Assembly (NCBI RefSeq): GCF_009738185.1
Contig: NZ_CP046509.1
Coordinates: forward strand, 3,289,501 to 3,353,500
Direction of reading: 5' to 3'
From: Erwinia sorbitola
GTDB taxonomy: Bacteria; Pseudomonadota; Gammaproteobacteria; Enterobacterales; Enterobacteriaceae
DNA: 64,000 nucleotides
The notes under the pieces were generated by a model. The model saw nothing but the letters and a program-made list of their open reading frames with translations, did not search any database and was not told the origin of the DNA. The position numbers and the translations under genes are program-made. This document shows, piece by piece, positions 34,102 to 41,413 of the stretch (position 1 is its first letter; every line of letters starts with the position of its first letter).

Positions 34102-35109
34102 GTGGGCATCGATCTCTCAATTATCTGGTTTACTATCATCATCTTTGCCACCCTGATGTATATCATCATGGATGGGTTCGATCTGGGTATCGGTATTCTG
34201 TTCCCGTTCAATAAAGATCCCATCGAACGCGATATGATGGTCAACACCGTCGCCCCGGTATGGGACGGCAACGAAACCTGGCTGATCCTTGGCGGTGCTG
34301 CGCTATTTGGTGCCTTCCCGCTGGCCTATGCGGTGATCACCACCGCGCTGGCGGCACCGTTAACCATTATGCTGATTGGCCTGATTTTCCGTGGCGTGGC
34401 GTTTGAATTCCGTTTTAAAGCTACGGAAGAGCATCGCCCGTTCTGGGATAAAGCCTTTATCGGTGGTTCTTTCGTTGCCACCTTCAGCCAGGGCGTCGTG
34501 CTGGGCGCGGTGATTAACGGATTCGAAGTGACCAACCGCACCTACAGCGGCCCTGAGCTGGCCTGGCTGACCCCGTTCACCCTGTTCTGCGGTGTCGGTC
34601 TGGTTCTGGCCTATGCCCTGCTCGGCAGCACCTGGCTGATTATGAAGACCGAGAACGAGCTGCACCGGAAAATGACCGCGCTGACTAAGCCGCTGCTGAT
34701 AGGGCTGCTGGTGGTCATTGCCATCGTCAGCGTCTGGACGCCGCTGGCCCACGCTAACATCATGCACCGCTGGTTCACTCTGCCTAACCTGTTCTGGTTT
34801 ATGCCGGTGCCTTTACTGGTGCTGGCGGCAGCCTGGGGGCTGTGGCGCGCACTGGAACGCCACGCGCATTACACGCCGTTCCTGCTGACCCTGGCGCTGG
34901 TGTTCCTTGGTTTTACCGGTCTTGGTATCAGCATCTGGCCGTATATTATTCCGCCTTCCATTACCATCTGGGATGCCGCTTCACCGCCGCAGAGCCAGGG
35001 CTTTATGCTGGTTGGTGGTCTGCTGATTATTCCGGTGATCCTGGTCTACACCTTCTGGAGCTACTACGTGTTCCGCGGAAAGATCAAAGCGGACGAAGGC
35101 TACCACTGA
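34102..35109 (+). CDS. cioB: Cyanide-insensitive bd-type quinol oxidase subunit II
   Basis: CydB-family partner of CioA. The 335-aa protein starts at GTG 34102, 1 nt after the cioA stop, behind a GGAGGAGAA ribosome-binding site; the longer frame to 33994 lies inside cioA. It has about eight hydrophobic helices and the family motifs MDGFDLGIGILFPF (about 20-33), NTVAPVWDGNETWLIL (about 45-60) and the C-terminal FWSYYVFRGK. No cydX-like small subunit is seen before the terminator at 35165. Confidence 0.88.
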   Translation: MGIDLSIIWFTIIIFATLMYIIMDGFDLGIGILFPFNKDPIERDMMVNTVAPVWDGNETWLILGGAALFGAFPLAYAVITTALAAPLTIMLIGLIFRGVAFEFRFKATEEHRPFWDKAFIGGSFVATFSQGVVLGAVINGFEVTNRTYSGPELAWLTPFTLFCGVGLVLAYALLGSTWLIMKTENELHRKMTALTKPLLIGLLVVIAIVSVWTPLAHANIMHRWFTLPNLFWFMPVPLLVLAAAWGLWRALERHAHYTPFLLTLALVFLGFTGLGISIWPYIIPPSITIWDAASPPQSQGFMLVGGLLIIPVILVYTFWSYYVFRGKIKADEGYH

Positions 35110-35164
35110 TAGTCTGAGCCACACTTAACACTATTCGCTGTACGGGGGCTGAACACTCCCCATC

Positions 35165-35199
35165 AAAAGAGGGCAGATCGACGATTTGCCCTCTTTTTT
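35165..35199 (+). terminator. Terminator of cioAB
   Basis: GAGGGCA/TGCCCTC (35169-35175 with 35187-35193), extendable inward by AU and GU pairs, followed by six T residues. Confidence 0.9.
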
Positions 35200-35264
35200 G
35201 TCAGTAACTGAGCGGCTTTTAAACATTTTCACACATATCATCTCCGGTAATTCCTCCTGCATGG

Positions 35265-35275
35265 TCTACGCTTAA
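35265..35275 (+). promoter_or_regulatory. Sigma-S-type promoter of the DUF883 gene
   Basis: TCTACGCTTAA matches the extended sigma-S -10 consensus KCTAYRCTTAA. It would start transcription near 35279, about 36 nt before the gene. DUF883 proteins of E. coli (YqjD, ElaB, YgaM) are induced by RpoS in stationary phase, which fits. Confidence 0.65.
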
Positions 35276-35314
35276 AGTCGTTTCAGGAAATCATGCCATC
35301 AAAAAGGAGGCACA

Positions 35315-35569
35315 ATGAGTCTGTTTGATAAAGCTAACGATAAAGCGCAAGAAGCCGTCGGCAAAGGTCAGGAAGAGTTTGGTAAAGCCGTAGACTCGCC
35401 GGAGCATGAATTCAAAGGTAAAGTGCGTCAGCAGGCAGCAAGAGCCTCTTACGCCGTGGATGATGCGCTGGACTGCGTGAAAAGCAAAACCCAGGATTCT
35501 CCCCTGGTATCACTGGCGATTGCCGCTGGTGTTGGATTCCTGGCCGCCAAAATTTTCGGCCGCCGTTAA
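35315..35569 (+). CDS. DUF883 (YqjD/ElaB/YgaM-type) membrane-anchored ribosome-binding-like protein
   Basis: An 84-aa protein with a charged helical N-terminal part (KANDKAQEAVGKGQEEFGKA), a helical middle, and a C-terminal hydrophobic segment (VSLAIAAGVGFLAAKIF, about 64-80) ending GRR as in YqjD and ElaB. Those relatives tether ribosomes to the inner membrane in stationary phase. The first half also resembles CsbD-like stress proteins, so the exact subfamily is uncertain. AAGGAGG precedes the ATG, and a sigma-S-like promoter lies upstream. Confidence 0.8.
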   Translation: MSLFDKANDKAQEAVGKGQEEFGKAVDSPEHEFKGKVRQQAARASYAVDDALDCVKSKTQDSPLVSLAIAAGVGFLAAKIFGRR

Positions 35570-35589
35570 TCCTGCCAGAGCACTCTCTC

Positions 35590-35613
35590 AACGCCCCTTG
35601 CGGGCGTTTTTTT
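35590..35613 (+). terminator. Terminator after the DUF883 gene
   Basis: ACGCCC/GGGCGT stem (35591-35596 with 35602-35607) followed by T residues to 35613. Confidence 0.88.
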
Positions 35614-35735
35614 ATGCCTGATTTTCCGAATATTTTACCTGCGCATTAAACAGTGAAACGCACACGCCTCGATGTGATTTACTGAAAGAGTCATAAAGTG
35701 ACTCCAAAAGGTTAATTGCAGCACAAGGTGAACTC

Positions 35736-36092
35736 ATGGAAAGAAAATCACATCTGAACGTATGCGCGTATGCCGTCGGCATCGCCGCACTGTTAATGGC
35801 CACCAGCTCCTCTGCCACTTCCCGGCAACTGCTCGCCCACTCCCCGACCGTCGCGCCGAATAATGTTATTACCTTTGATTCGCAAACCATCGCGATCCCT
35901 GAGGAGTATCAAAACAATGAACCGCAGCCGCTGATGCGGGGCGAAGGGTTTAATTACAATCTTTACTACAACTACCGTTTAACGCCCCATCTGATTTTGC
36001 GACCGAACGTCCAAAAAACAACCAAGCCTGGCTCGGTCAGCGACAGTTCACATCCCTTTGTTGGCGGATTGAGCGCAGGCATTAACTTCTGA
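35736..36092 (+). CDS. Secreted mini-protein made of an OprB porin C-terminus
   Basis: An intact 118-aa frame with a Sec signal peptide (hydrophobic core AVGIAALLMATSSSA, cleavage near residue 27-29), a short linker, and a C-terminal 60 residues aligning to the last two beta-strands of the two porins downstream: FNYNLYYNYRLTPHLILRPN here against YNFELYYNAHVTNWLNLRPN in porin 1. The tail GGLSAGINF keeps the terminal aromatic beta-signal read by BAM. AAGGTG lies upstream, and a terminator follows. It cannot form a porin barrel alone; it may be a decayed third porin copy or a small outer-membrane protein with its own role. Confidence 0.7.
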   Translation: MERKSHLNVCAYAVGIAALLMATSSSATSRQLLAHSPTVAPNNVITFDSQTIAIPEEYQNNEPQPLMRGEGFNYNLYYNYRLTPHLILRPNVQKTTKPGSVSDSSHPFVGGLSAGINF

Positions 36093-36102
36093 AACTACTG
36101 AC

Positions 36103-36130
36103 ACCCGTTTCAATTCGAAGCGGGTATTTT
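36103..36130 (+). terminator. Terminator after the mini-porin gene
   Basis: A 9-bp stem (ACCCGTTTC/GAAGCGGGT, one G-U pair, loop AATTC) followed by ATTTT. The remaining 36131-36407 leader of porin 1 is AT-rich with no clear operator. Confidence 0.65.
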
Positions 36131-36407
36131 CAACCAGATGGAACCCAGGCGGATGGTTATCTCACTCAGACATATTTGGTCATCCCTGCCGTTATTTTTA
36201 TACAATTCAATTAGCTTGCTAATTAAATTCAGCACAAAAATATACTCTCCGCTATTCACTCACATGATGTCATAGCTCGTCGGGAACAGTTTTCGGTAGC
36301 CGACGATAAGCATTGTGCATTTTTACCTCGAGCAATCCTCACATCGTCTCCCCACAGAAACCAGCACCCCAGGAGCAAGTGTAGATTGATCGCCTAAGGA
36401 GAGAAAA

Positions 36408-37751
36408 ATGAAAAGAAATGGCCTTTTTCAGCGGACGAGTACACATGCCATCCTGGTGTGCAGCAGCGCACTGCTATGGGTTTCAGCGCCAGTATTGGCG
36501 GATATGCGCCCATTTAGCGTCGATTCGGATTATCTGTTTGGTGACTGGGGAGGCTATCGCAGCAAATTAAAAGATGACGGGGTCGACTTCCAGGTCAACT
36601 ACACCATGGAATCAGCCGCTAACCTCGCTGGTGGCTATCACTCCTCGACCACCGCCCGCTATACCGACCAGTGGGCATTTGGTACCACCCTCGACCTGGA
36701 AAAACTCCTCAACTGGGATGACACCCAGTTCCAGTTCACGATTACCAGCCGTAGCGGCCGCGACCTGACCCCCTATATCAATGACCCGCGCACCGGCGGT
36801 CTGTCGTCATTAGAGGAAGTGTGGGGGCGCGGTCAGACCTGGCGTTTAACCCAATTTTGGGTAAATAAAGGGCTGTTTAATCACCTGGTTGAGATCAAAG
36901 CGGGGCGTCTCACCACCGGTGAAGACTTCGACACTACCGATAACAAATTCCAGAACCTTTCATTAGGCAGCGGCCAGCCGGGCAACATGCGCGGCGATCG
37001 CTGGTTTAACTGGCCTGTTGCCCAGTGGGGCGGCCGCCTGAAAATTAATTTTACGCCAGAGGTCTTCCTTCAGGTCGGCTTCTATAACCAGTCTCCCGGC
37101 AACTACAATACCAGCAATGGTTTCCGTCTGGATACCAGCCCAACCCTGGGCAACCTGGTGCCCGCTGAACTGGTCTGGCAACCCGCTTTCGGGCCGGACA
37201 AACTGCCGGGCAATTACCGCATCGGTGCTTTCTACTCCTCAGTCCACGGTGATAACTACTCCAGCTACCATGATGGCGGCTACCACGATAAGAACCATGC
37301 TTACGGCGGCTGGCTGCTGTTAGAACAGCAACTCACGGCGACCGGCGGAGATAACAAACGCGGCCTCGATTTAAAACTGCAAGCCGTTATGAACGATCAT
37401 CAGACCTCAAAAATGGATAACTATCAGGCAATAGCCATGACCTGGAAAGGGCCAACGGAATCACGTTCTCAGGATGAGATCGGTCTGGGTGCCTCTCGTA
37501 TTCACGTCAACAAAAGCTATGGCCAGATGCAGCGCACTGCCAATCATGAGCACGGTATCAGTGATTACAATAATCCTGGCTACCTGCCGATACAGCGCGG
37601 TTCCGAATATAACTTTGAGCTTTATTACAACGCGCATGTCACCAACTGGCTGAATCTGCGGCCTAATCTGCAATACGTTGTCTCACCGGGTGCCGTCAGC
37701 CAGGTAAGAAACGCCTTTATCGGCGGCCTGAGCGCCAATATAAACTTCTGA
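36408..37751 (+). CDS. OprB-family carbohydrate-selective porin (copy 1)
   Basis: Outer-membrane beta-barrel of the OprB family, which lets glucose and other sugars diffuse into the periplasm. The 447-aa precursor has a signal peptide ending APVLA-DMRP, family motifs FGDWGGYRSKLKDDGVDF (about 44-61) and WGGRLKINFTPEVFLQVGFY, and a C-terminal F. AAGGAGAG precedes the ATG. A paralogue of equal length follows 118 bp later, so this is a tandem duplication. Sugar specificity is not predictable. A link to periplasmic glucose oxidation by Gcd in the same window is plausible. Confidence 0.88.
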   Translation: MKRNGLFQRTSTHAILVCSSALLWVSAPVLADMRPFSVDSDYLFGDWGGYRSKLKDDGVDFQVNYTMESAANLAGGYHSSTTARYTDQWAFGTTLDLEKLLNWDDTQFQFTITSRSGRDLTPYINDPRTGGLSSLEEVWGRGQTWRLTQFWVNKGLFNHLVEIKAGRLTTGEDFDTTDNKFQNLSLGSGQPGNMRGDRWFNWPVAQWGGRLKINFTPEVFLQVGFYNQSPGNYNTSNGFRLDTSPTLGNLVPAELVWQPAFGPDKLPGNYRIGAFYSSVHGDNYSSYHDGGYHDKNHAYGGWLLLEQQLTATGGDNKRGLDLKLQAVMNDHQTSKMDNYQAIAMTWKGPTESRSQDEIGLGASRIHVNKSYGQMQRTANHEHGISDYNNPGYLPIQRGSEYNFELYYNAHVTNWLNLRPNLQYVVSPGAVSQVRNAFIGGLSANINF

Positions 37752-37869
37752 CCTGAGTCGGGATGATCTGTGCATACCCGTCGCCGGCATCCTCACTTTG
37801 CTTAAGGTCATCCTGAATACCAATAGCGGTCAATCACCAGCAGGAGATATCAATGAGAAGGGGAGAACA

Positions 37870-39213
37870 ATGAAAAAACGTGGCGTTTTTCAGTGGACGA
37901 GTAAACATGCCATCGCGATATACAGCAGTGCACTGCTATGGGCTTCTGTTCCGGCCCTGGCAGATATGCGCCCTCTGAGCGCTGACTCAGATTACCTCCT
38001 TGGCGACTGGGGAGGTTATCGCAGCAAATTAAAAGATGACGGGATCGACTTCCAGATCAATTACAGCATGGAGTCTGCCGCTAATCTCGCCGGTGGTTAT
38101 CACTCTTCAACCACCGCGCGTTATACCGACCAGTGGACATTTGGCACCACTCTCGATCTGGAGAAACTCCTCAACTGGGATGACACGCAGTTCCAGTTAA
38201 GTATCACCGACCGCAACGGTCGCGATCTGAGCGAGCACATTAATGATCCGCGCACCGGCGGCCTGTCATCGGTGGAGGAGATCTGGGGTAGCGGTCAGAC
38301 CTGGCGTATGACCCAGTTCTGGATCAATAAAGGCTTCTTTAACCATCTTATTGAAGTCAAAGCGGGCCGTGTTACCAGTGACGAGGATTTTGACAGCACC
38401 GACGGGAGTTTTCAGAACCTTGCTTTTGGCGGGGGCCAGCCGGGCAACTGGCGCAGCGATCGCTGGTACACCTGGCCTATATCGCAGTGGGGCGGCCGCG
38501 TGAAGTTTAATTTCACCCCGGAAATCTATCTGCAAGTTGGCTTCTACAATCAGACGCCGGGCAACTACGAAACAGGAAATGGTTTCCGCCTGGATACCAG
38601 CCCCACTCTCGGCAACATGGTGCCTGTTGAACTGGGCTGGAAGCCCGTTTTCGGGCCGGACAAACTGCCGGGCAGGTATCTTCTTGGTGCCTGGTACTCC
38701 TCCGTCAGCGGTGACAACTACTCCAGCTATCATAACGGCGGCTACCATGATAAAAACCGCGCCTACGGCGGCTATGTGCTGTTACAACAGCAGCTTACAG
38801 CCACCGGTGGAGATAACCAGCGCGGGCTTGGTATTACCTTGCAGGGGATCATGAACGATCATCAGACCTCGAAAATGGATAACTACCAGTCCATTGCCAT
38901 GACCTGGAAAGGGCCGACGGCGTCGCGAGCGCAAGATGAGGTCGGGCTGGGTGCCGCGCGTATTCACGTGAACAAAAGCTACAGCCAGATGCAGCGCACG
39001 ATGAATGGTGAGAGCGGTATCAGCGACTACCGCAACCCGGGCTATCAGCCAATACAGCACGGTTCCGAATATGATTTCGAGCTGTATTACAACGCCCACC
39101 TTACCAACTGGCTGAATGTGCGGCCTAACCTGCAATACGTCGTCTCACCCGGTGCTGTCAGCCAGGTAAGAAACGCGTTTGTTGGCGGCCTCAGCGCCGA
39201 TGTCACTTTCTGA
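37870..39213 (+). CDS. OprB-family carbohydrate-selective porin (copy 2)
   Basis: A 447-aa paralogue of the preceding porin. ATG 37870 (MKKRGVFQWTSKHA) has AAGGGGAG upstream; the longer frame to 37798 has no signal peptide and is rejected. Long blocks are identical to copy 1 (GPDKLPG, MNDHQTSKMDNYQ, NLQYVVSPGAVSQVRNAF). Differences cluster at scattered positions and in the loop around residues 130-200, where pore selectivity might differ. No good terminator separates the copies, so both may share one transcript. Confidence 0.88.
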   Translation: MKKRGVFQWTSKHAIAIYSSALLWASVPALADMRPLSADSDYLLGDWGGYRSKLKDDGIDFQINYSMESAANLAGGYHSSTTARYTDQWTFGTTLDLEKLLNWDDTQFQLSITDRNGRDLSEHINDPRTGGLSSVEEIWGSGQTWRMTQFWINKGFFNHLIEVKAGRVTSDEDFDSTDGSFQNLAFGGGQPGNWRSDRWYTWPISQWGGRVKFNFTPEIYLQVGFYNQTPGNYETGNGFRLDTSPTLGNMVPVELGWKPVFGPDKLPGRYLLGAWYSSVSGDNYSSYHNGGYHDKNRAYGGYVLLQQQLTATGGDNQRGLGITLQGIMNDHQTSKMDNYQSIAMTWKGPTASRAQDEVGLGAARIHVNKSYSQMQRTMNGESGISDYRNPGYQPIQHGSEYDFELYYNAHLTNWLNVRPNLQYVVSPGAVSQVRNAFVGGLSADVTF

Positions 39214-39220
39214 TCTGAGC

Positions 39221-39246
39221 CAGGGCGCACAATTTCAGCCGCCCTG
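39221..39246. terminator. Hairpin between porin copy 2 and fetB
   Basis: CAGGGCG/CGCCCTG (39221-39227 with 39240-39246) between convergent genes. It has only a weak T-rich stretch after it. Confidence 0.45.
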
Positions 39247-40005
39247 CTATTTCAGCTGCACCCGTGCAGTATAAAAACGCCGCGCCGCCAGGTAGCCGGC
39301 AACAATGGTCGACAGGCTGGCGGTGCCAAGCAGCATAAAGGTCACCATAATCTGATACTTAATCGCCTGCACCGGATCGATCCCGGCAAATATCAGACCG
39401 GACATCATACCCGGCAAGCTGACCAGCCCAACCGTTTTTGCCGCATCAACCGTCGGGATCATCGCCGCACGGATGCTGTCGCGCACTATTGAAGCGGATG
39501 CAAGCCTGGCACTGGCTCCGAGACTGAGCATCTCTTCCACCTTCTGGCGATTATCACTAAAACGCTGATTCAGATTGCTGAAGCACAGCCCCACCGCCAC
39601 CATCGCGTTTCCGGCAATCATCCCGGAAATCGGGATCACCTGCATTGGCATAAACTCAATTGCGCCACTGAGCAGCAGAATGGTTAACGTCAGCGTGGTG
39701 CCGGAGGTAATAGCAATAAACGAAATCACAAAACCCCGATCGATAGCGCGACTGCGTTTTTTCGCATTCAGCGCAGCATTCACGCAGATAAACAGCACCA
39801 TCAGCACCGTCAGCCAGCGGTTATTCAGATCGAAGATATACTTGAGTACATAGCCAACAATGACCAGCTGAACAATCGCTCGCGCCACGCTCCAGATAAT
39901 ATCTTTTTCCAGCCCCAGCCGCTCTTTTCCGCTGACCAGCAGCGCGATAACCACCAGCACCAGCGCCAGTGCGAGGGATTCGTTGGTAATATTATGCTGA
40001 TTCAT
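39247..40005 (-). CDS. fetB: Iron export ABC transporter permease FetB
   Basis: Membrane subunit of the FetAB system, which in E. coli lowers cellular iron and protects against oxidative stress. The 252-aa protein starts at ATG 40005 (MNQHNITNESLALALVLVV), like E. coli FetB, with AGGAG 7 nt upstream; the frame extended to 40074 lies within fetA. It has about seven hydrophobic helices and the family block MQVIPISGMIAGNAMVAVGL (about 120-139). It overlaps the fetA end by 14 nt, so both are translated together. Confidence 0.9.
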   Translation of the reverse strand: MNQHNITNESLALALVLVVIALLVSGKERLGLEKDIIWSVARAIVQLVIVGYVLKYIFDLNNRWLTVLMVLFICVNAALNAKKRSRAIDRGFVISFIAITSGTTLTLTILLLSGAIEFMPMQVIPISGMIAGNAMVAVGLCFSNLNQRFSDNRQKVEEMLSLGASARLASASIVRDSIRAAMIPTVDAAKTVGLVSLPGMMSGLIFAGIDPVQAIKYQIMVTFMLLGTASLSTIVAGYLAARRFYTARVQLK

Positions 40006-40657
40006 GCTGGCTCTCCTGTCCGCCGGGCAACAGCGTGATTCGCCGCCTGCCATCATCCATCTCAACGCTGTCATGGCTGATCCAGATCGCCGCCGTACCG
40101 GTGGCTACCAGCCGATCGATTAACTGCTGCACCTTCTGCTTATTGGCTTCATCCAGCGCGCTGCTGATCTCATCCAGCAACAAAATATCCGGAGGGAACT
40201 GAAGATTCCGTAGCAACGCCACGCGCTGTTTCTCCCCGCCGGAGAGCTGATCCACGGGCTTATCGAGCATATCTGGCGACAAACCAACGCGCTGCAATTC
40301 AGCGGCAAGATGCTGGCGATTAACCGGCTGCTGACGGATTTGATAAGGCAGGGAGAGGTTGTCATATACCGTGCGGCCAAACAGCTGCGGCGTCTGAAAT
40401 ACGTAGGAGACCCGCTGACGATAAGCTTCCGGTGTCAGTTCATTAATCGGCTGGCCTTTGAACCGTACTTCGCCGCCGGACGGCTCAAGCAGCGAGGCGA
40501 TAATCTTGAGCAGCGTGCTCTTACCCGCGCCGGATGGCCCCGTCAGCCAGAGAAATTCGCCCTGATGAAGGTCAAAAGAGACCGGTGCGAGCAGGGTTTT
40601 CCCCTCACGCACAAAAATAACCTCTCTGACCTGCAAGAGAGGGGATAAATCGCCCAT
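39992..40657 (-). CDS. fetA: Iron export ABC transporter ATPase FetA
   Basis: A 221-aa ATPase with Walker A GPSGAGKST (about 40-48), signature LSGGEKQR (about 139-146) and Walker B ILLLDEISSALDE (about 158-170). Similarity and pairing with FetB identify it as FetA (YbbL). It begins 46 nt after the arnF stop on the same strand, with no hairpin plus T-tract between, so it may be transcribed together with the arn operon. Confidence 0.9.
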   Translation of the reverse strand: MGDLSPLLQVREVIFVREGKTLLAPVSFDLHQGEFLWLTGPSGAGKSTLLKIIASLLEPSGGEVRFKGQPINELTPEAYRQRVSYVFQTPQLFGRTVYDNLSLPYQIRQQPVNRQHLAAELQRVGLSPDMLDKPVDQLSGGEKQRVALLRNLQFPPDILLLDEISSALDEANKQKVQQLIDRLVATGTAAIWISHDSVEMDDGRRRITLLPGGQESQHESA

Positions 40658-40703
40658 GTCTTTCTAAACTCGCGGTAATTTCGATAGCGCAATAGTAACA
40701 CTT

Positions 40704-41087
40704 TCAACGTGCCTTTTGCTGCGGCCAGAAGATTAACAGCAGCCCGGACAGGATCAGCGCCCCCCCGCCCAGCTTGCCCCAGAGAAAGGTTTCATTCAGT
40801 CCCGGCAGCCACAGTGCCGCCGTCCACACCAGCAGATAGCTCAGGCTTAACAGGGGATAAGCGCGGCTTAACGGCATGCGCTTTAATGCCAGCAGCCAGA
40901 ACAGCATCGACAGCACATAAGCCAGCAGCCCGCCAAGCAGTGCCATGGCGGGTAATGGCCCACTTAAAACCACCGAAATAAAGTGCCCTGCCTGGCCGAT
41001 GGGGGGAAGCTGCATCATCGCCCAGCGCAGCAGCAGCTGTGCAGCACTGACCAGCAGCACGCTGCAAAAAGCAAAGAGCAGGCCCAT
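40704..41087 (-). CDS. arnF: 4-amino-4-deoxy-L-arabinose-phosphoundecaprenol flippase subunit ArnF
   Basis: A 127-aa small multidrug-resistance-type membrane protein with four helices, forming with ArnE the flippase that moves undecaprenyl phosphate-L-Ara4N to the periplasmic face. Motifs include AQLLLRWAM and YPLLSLSYLLVW. It overlaps arnE by 1 nt and closes the canonical arnBCADTEF order. Confidence 0.9.
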   Translation of the reverse strand: MGLLFAFCSVLLVSAAQLLLRWAMMQLPPIGQAGHFISVVLSGPLPAMALLGGLLAYVLSMLFWLLALKRMPLSRAYPLLSLSYLLVWTAALWLPGLNETFLWGKLGGGALILSGLLLIFWPQQKAR

Positions 41088-41413
41088 CAGGTATAGCTCC
41101 CCATCACCGCCACTCCGGCGACAATCAGCACAATCCCCAGGCCATGACGCCAGGGAATCGCTTCACGCCACAGCCAGCGGGCGGCAAGAGAAACAAAAAT
41201 AAAGTTAAGACTCAGCATCGGATAAGCTACCCCCACCGGCACCGCTTGCAGCACCCGCAGCCACACCAGCATCGCCATCGCCAGCAGCAGCACGCTCGCC
41301 GCCAGCCATACCAGCAGATGGCGGCGATCATCGCTGCGCACGGTAGCCTGTTTCTGGCACAGCTGCCCGCCACAGCTCAACAGGCTTGCCAGCACAATGA
41401 ATAGCGTGTTCAT
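41087..41413 (-). CDS. arnE: 4-amino-4-deoxy-L-arabinose-phosphoundecaprenol flippase subunit ArnE
   Basis: A 108-aa four-helix EamA/SMR-type protein, partner of ArnF. Conserved segments are GQLCQKQA near the start and GVAYPMLSLNFIFVSLAARW (about 75-94). It overlaps arnT by 4 nt (ATGA) and arnF by 1 nt, indicating strict coupling. Confidence 0.9.
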   Translation of the reverse strand: MNTLFIVLASLLSCGGQLCQKQATVRSDDRRHLLVWLAASVLLLAMAMLVWLRVLQAVPVGVAYPMLSLNFIFVSLAARWLWREAIPWRHGLGIVLIVAGVAVMGSYT

